Shown here: in pieces, positions 20,380 through 29,368 of the stretch
Layout of the letters: every line of letters starts with the position of its first letter
How positions within the stretch are numbered: the first letter of the stretch is position 1
Assembly (NCBI GenBank): GCA_964035575.1
Contig: OZ037837.1
Coordinates: forward strand, 1,364,001-1,428,000
Reading direction: 5' to 3'
DNA from: Rhynchopus sp. YZ270_cl-10
Taxonomy: Eukaryota; Euglenozoa; Diplonemea; Diplonemida; Diplonemidae
Length of the DNA: 64,000 nucleotides
The notes under the pieces: model-generated
Seen by the model: the letters and a program-made list of their open reading frames with translations, nothing else
What the model was told of the DNA's origin: nothing
The model's database searches: none
Position numbers and translations under genes: made by a program

Positions 20380-20404
20380 GGTTTTTACCGAGCACCTCCA
20401 CGAG

Positions 20405-21874
20405 GTGACCCCGGGCAACGCAGTGGACTGCGGCAAAGACTCGGAAGAAGAAGAAGAAGAAAACGACGAAGAAAAAAGACAGATTTTTGTGCGAACGCTT
20501 ACTGGAAAGACAGTGACAGTGGACGTCAGCGACGCGGACTCGGTGGCTGACCTGAAGGCGGCAGTGCGAGCGAAGACAGGTGGACGCAGAGACGTGCAAC
20601 GCCTTACCATCAACGGAAGGGACATGAGCGACAAGGAGTCGCTCCGGATGTGCAGGACGCACTGCAACGTGTGGGAGCTGGGTAGGCTAAGGGGAGGAAG
20701 CAGCGGCGACACCCCGGAGGCTATGGACGACACCCCCCCATTCACACTCGAGATACCCGACAGCAAGGCAACGAACTCCGCCGCCCGGGTATACGACCTC
20801 AGACCTGTCCCACCCCAGGCAACCAGAGCGGACTGCGTCACCGCATTGAAGGCGATGCAGTGGGAGGGGGCGCGGGTGGTGACGCTGCTCAACAAGGGCA
20901 GAACGGGGGAGAAGACCCTCGTGGTGCGTGCGGAGTCCCAGCCCCCACACCGCAGCATCAAGTGGCAAAACGTTGTGGTGTCAATCTTCCCCGCAGAAGC
21001 AAAGGATACTAGTACCACCACCACCACCAACCACAACCACGCCCCCAAGAGAGTCCCCGACCCCACGGTGAGGAACCGCAAGGATAAGTATACCATTGCA
21101 GAGTTCAGGCAGGAGTACGGGGCAGCCAGAGGCAAACTTCTCTTCGAGGAAGGCACACAGCTGGAGCTGGCATGGCTGCAGCGCAAGGAGCAAAGATCCC
21201 ATCACCAACAGACCTTCACCACACCTCAGAACCTCGACCCGCTGCTCTCGGTGGTGCAGCAGAACGCGGCCGCGCTGACACAGCTATCACGCACAGGCCA
21301 GGAGACCACGGCTGCCCTTCTGCACATGGGCAGGGGACTCGAGGCCATGAGCATCGGGGTGGAAGGGATGGGCAAGGGCATCGAAGCCCTGCTGGAACGA
21401 CAGGCGTCGCAGCACGCCGAAACGACGGCCGTGCTACACGGCATGGATGGGCGTCTGCAGAGCATCGAGGCTCGGCAGATCTCGACGGAGGAGTGCCTGC
21501 AGCACATCCTGAGGGTGGTATCCGCCAACACCAGCACCAACACCAACGCCAACGCCACCACCGCCTCACAGCCCAGCTCCCCACGACCCCCATCACCACT
21601 CCCTGACGCAGAGTCGCTGAAGACTCCGCCGCAGGCACCCACGCCGTCTCCCGCGGAGACAAACAAGGGGGCAAAGACCCCACTTGCAAAGGGGAAGGCG
21701 GGAAAGGGGAAAGGGGGAACCACCGCCCCGCCATCCGCGGCCGCCTCCCTCGACGACATCTTCTCCGCGTCGCCGCTGGCGGGGAAGAAGGGAAAGGGAA
21801 AGGGAAAGGGAAAAGACGACCCAGGGAAAAGCCAAGGACAAGCGAACCTGCTCGACTTCAACCTCGATCTCTGA
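20405..21874 (+). CDS. LINE ORF1: ubiquitin-like domain plus coiled-coil and basic tail
   Basis: 489 residues if read from GTG at 20405. There is no in-frame ATG before the domain. Residues 14-25 are acidic. Residues 26-98 are clearly ubiquitin-like: QIFVRTLTGKTVTVDV, a helix DSVADLKAAVRAKTGG, QRLTINGRDM, and the C-terminus GRLRGG, with Ser-Ser following. An LRGG end followed by more protein is the arrangement of cleavable ubiquitin fusions. Residues 125-290 are of unknown fold. Residues 290-375 look helical (QETTAALLHMGRGLEAM.., SIEARQISTEECLQ), probably a trimer or coiled coil as in other ORF1 proteins. The tail is rich in Lys-Gly (KKGKGKGKGKDD), suited to RNA binding. No CCHC knuckle or RRM is recognised. 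Confidence 0.85.
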   Translation: MTPGNAVDCGKDSEEEEEENDEEKRQIFVRTLTGKTVTVDVSDADSVADLKAAVRAKTGGRRDVQRLTINGRDMSDKESLRMCRTHCNVWELGRLRGGSSGDTPEAMDDTPPFTLEIPDSKATNSAARVYDLRPVPPQATRADCVTALKAMQWEGARVVTLLNKGRTGEKTLVVRAESQPPHRSIKWQNVVVSIFPAEAKDTSTTTTTNHNHAPKRVPDPTVRNRKDKYTIAEFRQEYGAARGKLLFEEGTQLELAWLQRKEQRSHHQQTFTTPQNLDPLLSVVQQNAAALTQLSRTGQETTAALLHMGRGLEAMSIGVEGMGKGIEALLERQASQHAETTAVLHGMDGRLQSIEARQISTEECLQHILRVVSANTSTNTNANATTASQPSSPRPPSPLPDAESLKTPPQAPTPSPAETNKGAKTPLAKGKAGKGKGGTTAPPSAAASLDDIFSASPLAGKKGKGKGKGKDDPGKSQGQANLLDFNLDL

Positions 21875-22050
21875 ACTCTCCTCCTTCCCCTATCCCCTGT
21901 AAATCAACTCCCGACCCCCTCTTAGAATTAGAACAAACTAGAAACTGGCTGGACGCAAAGGCAGACCCCACTAGATTAGATACGTACTTAGAATCGCACA
22001 TAGAACCGGGGATAGGTAGGAGCGCCTACCCCAAAAACAACGACAATCCC

Positions 22051-25000
22051 GTGAACCCACTGAGGGCCATCACCGACCACAAGGAGTGGTTGGACGCAAC
22101 AGCCCGCAGTATCAACTCTACAAGGATAGCAGTAGCGCCAGACGGGGACTGCCTATTCACTGCCATAGCTGAGCAGAGCGAGGGGTGGACAACGAACTCA
22201 CTGCGACAACGGGTGGTGGACGTACTGCAAAACGACGACAGTGACCTCTATGCTGACAGCTACTCTCCTGAGGCAAACGAACCTCCCACCTACACGCAAC
22301 ACCTAGCCAAAATGAGAATGCAAGGAACGTACGGTGGAGAACGTGAGCTACAGACTGCGGCAAGCATACTCGACAGGGCCATCTGGGTACTGGATGCCAG
22401 AGCGAAACGGTTTAGCCACGTCGGCGGACCACCTACATCGAACCCAGTTGTGCTCACGTACAGGCCCGAGCACTTCGACCGCCTCAAAGCAACCGAGGGG
22501 CTGCTGTCGCTGATTGCAACGACGCAGGCAGAAGGCAACCGCTGTGTCATGCTGGAGAACCTGGACACGAATATCGCAGTGTCTCGCTCACGGAAACGTA
22601 CCAAGACGGAGAGAAAGCGACGCCGCGCTGCCCGGGCCACTCCAAACCTGTCCATACGTACTGCCAACATCACCTCAATGAATGCTCACCAGGAGGAGGT
22701 GTGGAGTTGGGACAACGACATAGTCGCACTGCAGGAGACCCGGCTCACACAGAAGAAACAGGCCCAAGCTTCCCGAACGCTGTATGAACAAGGCTGGACA
22801 GGTCTCTGGGGGTGCCCAGTAAAGTTACTTCCAAATGCAATACAACAGAGCTACGGAGAGCACAAGGGGGTGGGCCTAATGGTGAAACGAGGCATACCAG
22901 CAAGTGTGGTCAGGAGAGATACTGAACGAGCAAAGAGACTCTGGGACTCAAAGCGTTACCTGCACGCAAAGGTGGCACATGGGGCAGGGAACCATTTTCT
23001 ACACCTATTCGTGATATACGCGAAAGTCGGCAACTCCCCGCAAGCAAAGCAAGAGCGCGAGAGCTTCCTATCGGATGTATTTGCAGAAGCAGAGATAGGG
23101 GACGTACCAGCGATTATCCTCGGGGATTGCAACAGCCACCCAGAACCCAGCTCAAGCGAAGCAATATCCCTAGCCATCAGCTCAGAACGATGGACGGACT
23201 GTGCCGAACGAGCCGCGGGCTGGGCCAACCAAGAGCCAGAGCACACCCACATCGGTAAGAGCACAAAGTCTGAAGCCAAAAGTGTGTGCTCACGAATTGA
23301 CATCATACTGGCCAACCAAATCGCGGTGCTTGCGCTGGCAGGGTGCAAAACGGGGACGGCCGGAATACCTTCACACATCCCCCTGGACGCGACATTTAAA
23401 AATATGACGTACCGGCAGCGTGTGCTCAAGCAGGAAAGGCCCCCTATGCTACAACAGGATGAACTGAGCAGGAAGAAAACGAAGGCAGACCTTGAAAAGG
23501 AGGCTGAAGAGATCTGCGATGGTTCCAAAGCACAATGGCACGCAAGCACATTGGTAGAGGACAAGTGGAAAGCATGGAATGAGGATGCGACCAACTTCTG
23601 GGCACGGCAGGGAGACGACAACTCAGCAGCATGTTTCCGCAAAGGCCGACCACCCAAACTGCGACGCACCTGGCTGTGCAGCAGACAGTCTCGCGAAGGC
23701 GACGCAGGAGAGACCCTCAAGATGACGCGCATCCGGAAGACGATCCGCAGACTAACTGAGGTCGGCAACACTCTACGCACCAAAGGAGCCCTCACACCCA
23801 GCGCACGCAAGGCGTGGGACAAAGCGAAGGCAGGGCTGGTGAGCATTCTCGACGCTACCCCAGAGGAGGAGCCGCAGGCCAGCACGACACTGGAGCTGAT
23901 ACAGCGCCTGCACCAGAGACTCGAAACTGCCAGAAAGAACCTGGAGAGGGACAGGGCCACGCAAAGGTACCGCATGATACGCACGCAATGGCACACCACA
24001 CCAGGGCTCATCTACAAGCGCCTCAACGGAGCCAAAATGCGGTGCAACACGATGAAGCGCGGGACGGAAGAGACCGCGAATGTGGAGGACATGGACACGT
24101 GGTTGCGTGAGGCATGGCTTCCCATACTTCAAAAGCACAACACCCTGAGTGACACACCCACGTGGGAAGCGTTCGAGGAAAGGTTTGGCACACACATACC
24201 TCAACGGCCGATGCACGTAGAACCCCTAACCGGAAGGATGCTGAAAGCCGTGGCCGAGAGCATGCCGAAGGGGAAGGCCCCCAGCACAGACGGATGGCAC
24301 CCAGAAGAACTTGCGCTTCTCCCAACGGGGATCTTCGACAGGCTGGCATCAATCCTCAACCAAGTAGAAGAGACGGGCGTATGGCCAGAAGCTCTCCTCC
24401 ACGCGACCGTGAGCATGATCGCCAAGGTGGAGGACCCACAACCACTCGACCACCGACCAATTTCCGTGATGTCGGCGGTATATCGGCTATGGGCAAAGAC
24501 AAGGTTGACGAGCCTAATGGTGTGGCAAGAGACATGGGCACCGGAATCCATGCACGGCTTCAGGACTGGGCACGGAACACGTGACGCTTTTTACCTCACC
24601 GCACTCCTGGTCGAAAAAGCAATGGTGTCGGGGAACACGCTGCGAGGAGTATTTCTGGACATTAAGAAATGCTTCGACACCATACCGTGGGACATAACCT
24701 TCAGTCTTGTGGAGAAAATGGGGATCGACATGAAGATCACGCGGCCCCTCAAGAGCATGTACAGGGACCTGAAGAGGCGGTTCAAACTGTACGGTACGGT
24801 CGGTGAGGAGTTCAAAGCGAACAATGGCATTCTGCAGGGATGTGCGCTGAGCATTATCCTGCTGAACGCCCTCCTAGCAGTGTGGGAGGCGGCGGTTCGG
24901 ACGGAAACCAGATGTCGGACAAGCCTGTACGCGGACGACACCACCATGACCTCGAACAACACCGCACAATTGAGGAAAGGCCTCACAGTGTCCCACGACT

Positions 25001-27312
25001 TCGCCACCAAGACCGACCTCACGTACGGAAGTAGTTTCTCCTTCTCGACAGCCAAGACCGAAAAGCTGGAGCTCATGCTCGGAGACACCCAGCTGAGACA
25101 GGAGAAGAAGGAACTGGACAATCTCGGCGCAGTGATCAGACTGGCCGTAGCCAAGAAAAAGGAAGCAGCGACAAAGCTGGACAAGCGAGTGCGCAAAGCT
25201 GAGACATGTGCGCGACGTATCCCTCACCTCAACGTCCCCTTTGAAGGCAGAGCCGAACTGGTGGCGACAAAAATAATGCCCATGGCACTCTACGGCTGCG
25301 AGACGTACGAGCCGCTGTCCACCACCGCTGGAAGGCTCACCAAAGCAGTGACGGCGGCGATTTGGAGGGGCCTACCTAGCAGATGCAGTGAAATAGTGAG
25401 GGGAGTGCTGAACCCGCTACACCGGACAGACCCAACATCTTACCTCAAGTACCAACGCCTGCTCGCGCTCTACACCATGGGGAAGAACCAGGAGATTAGA
25501 ACCCTAATAGACGAGATCCGTATCCTGAAGCGGACGTCGAGAGTAAAATACTGTGGACCGGTAGACATCCTCCTCCGCACCACCCAATCCATGAACTGGC
25601 GCTGGGAGAACAACACCCTATTGCCCCCGCACACAACACAGATGAACCTCGACGAACCCGAGGGTGACCTTCTTCGACACCAACTCCGAGACGGTATCAG
25701 GGACGATTTCTGCCGTAGACTCGAGACAAGGAGGGAGGACATGCAAGGGGTTAAAGATGGCATCGATTATCGCACGATCAACGCCGTGTGGAACAGCTAC
25801 AAGAACACAGATCCACTGCGTGCAGGGTACATGAGGAACATTCTTGCAGGAGCGGAGCTCACACAGGACAGGCGCAAAAGAATGAAGATGAGCACCAGTG
25901 ACACGTGCGAGCACTGCGGCACAGGTGTGGAGGACTTTGAACACATGTGGGAACAATGCAGCCACACCGCACACATACGCGAACAGCACAAATACGCAGG
26001 AGTGTCCGATCCAGCAGTAAGAGAAAGCTGGCCGAAATGCCTGCGCCTCAACGCCATTCTCCCCGCCGGCTTCCAGATGATTCCGGAAGTGCCGAACAGA
26101 GAAGCCCTAGAGCTGCTGCTTCTCATGTACTCAGACATCGCCCTAGAGAGGGAGGACAAGAGAAAACGCGGTACCACTACAACGAAGACGAGCCAAATGG
26201 ACAATTTTCCCTGGACATGGGAACCAGAAGGCCCATACGAGACCTACATAGGAGTACTTCCTGACGAGGTGCCAGACGCGTGGCCGTACAAAGCGGAAGG
26301 ATACCTCGCACTCAAGGAGTGGCTGGAAAGCCTAAAGTGGCCGACGGTGTCCAATGGGAAATCACAGCACGTCTCGCACCTGGAGCTGGCGCTGGACTTC
26401 GAAGCGCACACAGGAGCAAAGCTCACCACAGAGGAACCCAATTCCCGAGAGAGCTCCATGATCACCGACAAAATCACCTGGTTCAGCAACTGGATGGCTA
26501 AGGCAAAGATAGTGGCAGCAAACGCGTACCTCTTCTCGGGCACCATCTACCCCAAGAGCAAAGTGTTCGCCCCATTAGACCTAGGCATCAAGTGGGGAAC
26601 CCTAGCGATCACGAGACAACCCATCCTCACCGAACCAGCTGAGGTGCTCAAGACGATCCGGTCCCTGCCAACCCTCTGCAAAGGGAACAAATCCTGGACG
26701 AACACAGAGCTCCCACCCCTAGAAGAGGACTGCAAACAGGAGAGAGCAGACAGAATTGCGAAGCACATCCGCTTGGCTGCTGAGCAGAAGCAGCAGAAGC
26801 AGGCTCGACGAAAACCAAAGAAACCCACCGGACACACTCGCATCTTCTTCGGCGGATACTGCAACGTGAGGCAGCCGGGGGCGAGGGTGAAGAAAAACAC
26901 TTGCCAGGGATCGGGCGCAGGTGCACGCCTCGAGATAGATGGCGAGGTGCGGTGGACAGCCAGCAGTCGCCTGGCGGACACAACCCTGAACGTCGCGGAG
27001 TATGAAGGACTGCTGATGTGCCTCGAATACCTGAAGAGCGACACAGACACCACACCACTGAACATCTACGGATCCAGTAGAACCGTGGTTGACCAGGTGA
27101 ACGAGCACTGCAGACCATACGCGGCAGTCGCCCACCTCCAGAAAGAGGCGCGGGGTGAGCTTGACAAGCTGAGAGCGACCCGAAGCATCACGTTGGTGCA
27201 CATCGACAGCAGTAACAACGTGAACGCCACAAAGCTCGCCTGCACGGCCGTTGAGAAGCTTAGTGTGGGCGAGACAACGAAAGAGGACAAGCTAGGACAG
27301 CACCCTCTGTAG
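22051..27312 (+). CDS. LINE ORF2: OTU protease-APE endonuclease-reverse transcriptase-RNase H-like
   Basis: 1753 residues from GTG at 22051, but the frame is open from 21607 and has no ATG before the OTU domain. OTU: D-G-D-C34-LF and the EH141FD histidine motif. A basic stretch (RKRTKTERKRRR) follows. APE endonuclease: TANITSMN, LQE229TR, LGD359CN, SRIDIIL, SH442IPLD. RT: HRPISVMSAVYRL, GFRTGHGT, LDIKKCFD, NGILQGCALS, catalytic YADD (960-963). A zinc site CEHC..H..C starts at C1286. The C-terminal RNase H-like fold keeps NVAEYEGLL (E1650) but shows Gly or Ser where the first and third acidic residues are expected (FFGGYCN, YGSSRTVVDQV) and Thr in NATKLA. RNase H may therefore be inactive. Target-primed reverse transcription is the expected mechanism. 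Confidence 0.93.
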   Translation: MNPLRAITDHKEWLDATARSINSTRIAVAPDGDCLFTAIAEQSEGWTTNSLRQRVVDVLQNDDSDLYADSYSPEANEPPTYTQHLAKMRMQGTYGGERELQTAASILDRAIWVLDARAKRFSHVGGPPTSNPVVLTYRPEHFDRLKATEGLLSLIATTQAEGNRCVMLENLDTNIAVSRSRKRTKTERKRRRAARATPNLSIRTANITSMNAHQEEVWSWDNDIVALQETRLTQKKQAQASRTLYEQGWTGLWGCPVKLLPNAIQQSYGEHKGVGLMVKRGIPASVVRRDTERAKRLWDSKRYLHAKVAHGAGNHFLHLFVIYAKVGNSPQAKQERESFLSDVFAEAEIGDVPAIILGDCNSHPEPSSSEAISLAISSERWTDCAERAAGWANQEPEHTHIGKSTKSEAKSVCSRIDIILANQIAVLALAGCKTGTAGIPSHIPLDATFKNMTYRQRVLKQERPPMLQQDELSRKKTKADLEKEAEEICDGSKAQWHASTLVEDKWKAWNEDATNFWARQGDDNSAACFRKGRPPKLRRTWLCSRQSREGDAGETLKMTRIRKTIRRLTEVGNTLRTKGALTPSARKAWDKAKAGLVSILDATPEEEPQASTTLELIQRLHQRLETARKNLERDRATQRYRMIRTQWHTTPGLIYKRLNGAKMRCNTMKRGTEETANVEDMDTWLREAWLPILQKHNTLSDTPTWEAFEERFGTHIPQRPMHVEPLTGRMLKAVAESMPKGKAPSTDGWHPEELALLPTGIFDRLASILNQVEETGVWPEALLHATVSMIAKVEDPQPLDHRPISVMSAVYRLWAKTRLTSLMVWQETWAPESMHGFRTGHGTRDAFYLTALLVEKAMVSGNTLRGVFLDIKKCFDTIPWDITFSLVEKMGIDMKITRPLKSMYRDLKRRFKLYGTVGEEFKANNGILQGCALSIILLNALLAVWEAAVRTETRCRTSLYADDTTMTSNNTAQLRKGLTVSHDFATKTDLTYGSSFSFSTAKTEKLELMLGDTQLRQEKKELDNLGAVIRLAVAKKKEAATKLDKRVRKAETCARRIPHLNVPFEGRAELVATKIMPMALYGCETYEPLSTTAGRLTKAVTAAIWRGLPSRCSEIVRGVLNPLHRTDPTSYLKYQRLLALYTMGKNQEIRTLIDEIRILKRTSRVKYCGPVDILLRTTQSMNWRWENNTLLPPHTTQMNLDEPEGDLLRHQLRDGIRDDFCRRLETRREDMQGVKDGIDYRTINAVWNSYKNTDPLRAGYMRNILAGAELTQDRRKRMKMSTSDTCEHCGTGVEDFEHMWEQCSHTAHIREQHKYAGVSDPAVRESWPKCLRLNAILPAGFQMIPEVPNREALELLLLMYSDIALEREDKRKRGTTTTKTSQMDNFPWTWEPEGPYETYIGVLPDEVPDAWPYKAEGYLALKEWLESLKWPTVSNGKSQHVSHLELALDFEAHTGAKLTTEEPNSRESSMITDKITWFSNWMAKAKIVAANAYLFSGTIYPKSKVFAPLDLGIKWGTLAITRQPILTEPAEVLKTIRSLPTLCKGNKSWTNTELPPLEEDCKQERADRIAKHIRLAAEQKQQKQARRKPKKPTGHTRIFFGGYCNVRQPGARVKKNTCQGSGAGARLEIDGEVRWTASSRLADTTLNVAEYEGLLMCLEYLKSDTDTTPLNIYGSSRTVVDQVNEHCRPYAAVAHLQKEARGELDKLRATRSITLVHIDSSNNVNATKLACTAVEKLSVGETTKEDKLGQHPL

Positions 27313-27751
27313 ATATTTTACCTTGTTCTTCTTGTTTTTCATGCATTTCAATCTTCCTCAACGACATTCTTGTTTTTCATTGTTTACAGTTGACACAGCG
27401 ACGCATAAGTCCATTTGGCACTGTTGTTGAACCCCAAGTTCAAACCGGACGGCTATCCCAGCGTAGATGGCAGCAGACGTGTACGCCACGCCTGAAACCG
27501 GTAATTTTAATATTCATTGCTTTTCTTTACAAGTTGACACAAGATTCTAGATTTTAAGTTGGTTCAACGTCGCATGAGACCAGTTGGCGCAGTCGTTGAA
27601 CCCTCAATTTTTCATTTTTTTTTTTTTTTTCTGGTTTTGGCCCGTGAAACCCTGTGTTACATCAACGCTGGGTTCGCGAGCCTGAAGCCAGGGGTGGCTG
27701 CATTCCTTTTCGGACCGGGGTGCTCCATCCTATTTTTTAAAAACGTTTATC
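27313..27751 (+). other. LINE 3' untranslated region with internal repeat
   Basis: 439 bp. Two related segments, 27388-27433 and 27526-27610, share GTTGACACA, CGCAT, TTGGC.C..TTGTTGAACCC-type words. A duplicated 3' structure may be the signal bound by the element's reverse transcriptase. It ends TTTTTTAAAAACGTTTATC without poly(A). Confidence 0.6.
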
Positions 27752-28323
27752 CAGAAGAAAGGTTGGAGCAGGTGACTGATCCGAAGGTGGCTTGCTTGCT
27801 CCTGCAGGCACAAGTTGTGACTGCGATTCCAGACAGCTTCTTCTCGAGAACTGCAGTGACGTGCATTGATCTCAGTCATGCGTCTGCTGTGACTGCGATT
27901 GGGAGATCAGTTCTTAGTAACTGCACAGCTTTGACCAATGTTGATCTGAGTGGATTGCAAGCTGTTACCTCGATTGGTGAAAATTTCTTATGCCAGTGCA
28001 CATCGTTGTCAAAAATTGACTTGAGTGGATTACAAGCTGTCACCTCGATTGGGAAATGCTTCTTGTACGAGTGCACATCATTGTCGACGGTTGATTTGAG
28101 TGGATTGCAAGGTGTGGACTCGATTGGGGGGTGGTTCTTAGGCCAGTGCACTGCTCTGGAGACCTTCCATGGAAAGGAGAGCTGCAGCGATATTGTACTC
28201 ATGTGTCTGGATCCGTACGGCGGGAGAATGCGTGGGAAGGGACAAAAGAAGGGAGGAAAGGCAGGAATGAAGGGAAATAATAAAGGACAAACGATTGATC
28301 GCAAAGTCAAAGGCAGGTGGTAA
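27752..28323 (+). pseudogene. Family C copy 4, 3' LRR part after the LINE
   Basis: Starts with the duplicated target (27752-27772) and continues ERLEQVTDPKVACLLLQAQVVTAIP, then four LRRs and LETFHGKESC, as in copies 1-3. It is the missing C-terminal half of the gene interrupted at 20379. It ends in a Lys/Gly-rich extension (RGKGQKKGGKAGMKGNN) read from the shared 3' segment. On its own it has no promoter or start. Upstream LINE sequence is open in frame from 27559. Confidence 0.85.
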
Positions 28324-28792
28324 AGGTGATGGTGGCAAAAGGTGGGAAAAATGGGGATAGGGGGTCTGAGGGAGGGAAGAAGGGGTTGAAGAGAGGGCGG
28401 GGTGGTGGGGCGGTGCAGACGGCCCCCTACACGGCTGCTCCACTTAGAGTAGTCCTCCTGCTGAGGTAAAGGGAACAGAAAAATAGAAGAAAAAAGAGAA
28501 AAACGAAAAGAAGAAAGAAAATAAAAAGGGAGAAAAAGAAGAACTGAGAGACCATATATTGTACCGTTTTTTCACCCACCCAACCGGACCCAACACAGCC
28601 CATCTGGACCCACTTGGGGTCAATTCCACCCAATTATACCCAATTATACCCAAGTACAGCCCAATTTTTCCCAATTACGCCCAATTACAGCCCACCGACA
28701 CCCGGAAAAAACGGTACCATAATAATATGCCATCCTTCCCTTTTGCTGGTTTTTCTTTTTGCGAGGGTGGATCACGTTTTTCAAGTTTAATA
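28324..28792. other. Low-complexity spacer
   Basis: 28470-28552 is a purine-only-like tract (GAAAAA/AGAAG). 28565-28705 is a degenerate tandem repeat of ACCCAATTA/ACCCAACC-type words, similar in style to 43165-43235. No gene. Confidence 0.7.
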
Positions 28793-29045
28793 ATCATTGT
28801 CGACAGTTGATCTGAGTGGATTGCAAGGTGTGGGCTCGATTGGGGGGTGGTTCTTCGACGAGTGCACTGCTCTGAAGACCTTACATGGAAAGGACAAATG
28901 CAGCAGTGTTGTACTCACGAAGCTAGGCATACAATAAGTCGGAAAATGGGTGGGAAGGGACGAAAGAAGGGGTGGGTCACAAAAGGGGTTTTGGCGTTTT
29001 GGGGAGGGTATAGGGTGGGTCATCACAACAGGGGTTTGGTGTTTT
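28793..29045 (+). pseudogene. 3' LRR fragment of a family C gene
   Basis: Matches the last LRR, LKTLHGKDKC tail, TKLGIQ ending and 3' flank of copy 3 (18410-18620) almost base for base. It has no 5' part. It is a partial duplication and marks the right edge of the family C cluster. Confidence 0.85.
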
Positions 29046-29368
29046 AGTCACCCACAATTTAGGTTTGGGACGGTGCGATCAACAAACAAGAAACGACGAA
29101 TATAGTAGGGAAGTGAGGTGTTTCATTTCCCCAACCAGACCCTGCATCACGCAGACTTACTGAACCTGCGTCCTCCAATCAATACCGATCCTCTTTCCGA
29201 TGGGTGGATGCAGGAGTAAGGCATATCAGATGTAAACCACGAAATGGTCCACAATAATTTCCTCAACTCCACCCCACACCCCTTCTCATCCTCCATCTTT
29301 TGCGCAAGAATTACCCCCATCAGTTATCAAACAACCCACACCACAGACAGAACACAACAGACTACACG
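29046..29368. other. 5' flank of topoisomerase II gene
   Basis: Spacer with a C/T- and A/C-rich stretch 29255-29368 leading to the ATG (context ACACGATGG). CCTGCGTCC/GGATGCAGG (29168-29213) can pair. No separate gene is seen. Confidence 0.5.

Larger units (their letters stand above)
20380..27751 (+). mobile_element. LINE with ubiquitin-like ORF1 and OTU/APE/RT/RNase H-like ORF2
   Basis: A 7372-bp non-LTR retrotransposon lying within family C copy 4, in the gene's orientation. The boundaries come from a 21-bp target duplication (20359-20379 and 27752-27772) with one mismatch. There are no terminal repeats. The 5' leader before ORF1 is only about 25 bp and has no ATG, so the copy may be slightly 5'-truncated. 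The 3' untranslated part (27313-27751) has no poly(A) tail. Both long frames are uninterrupted, suggesting a young insertion. APE-type endonuclease plus RNase H-like domain plus OTU domain recalls LINE lineages with cysteine-protease domains. I cannot assign the clade without phylogeny. Confidence 0.93.

Noticed and set aside
22956-24011. Minus-strand frames of up to 351 codons across the LINE
   Set aside because: Antisense of ORF2, with no recognisable motif.
29168-29213. Possible small structured RNA before topoisomerase II
   Set aside because: Only one modest stem and no other support.
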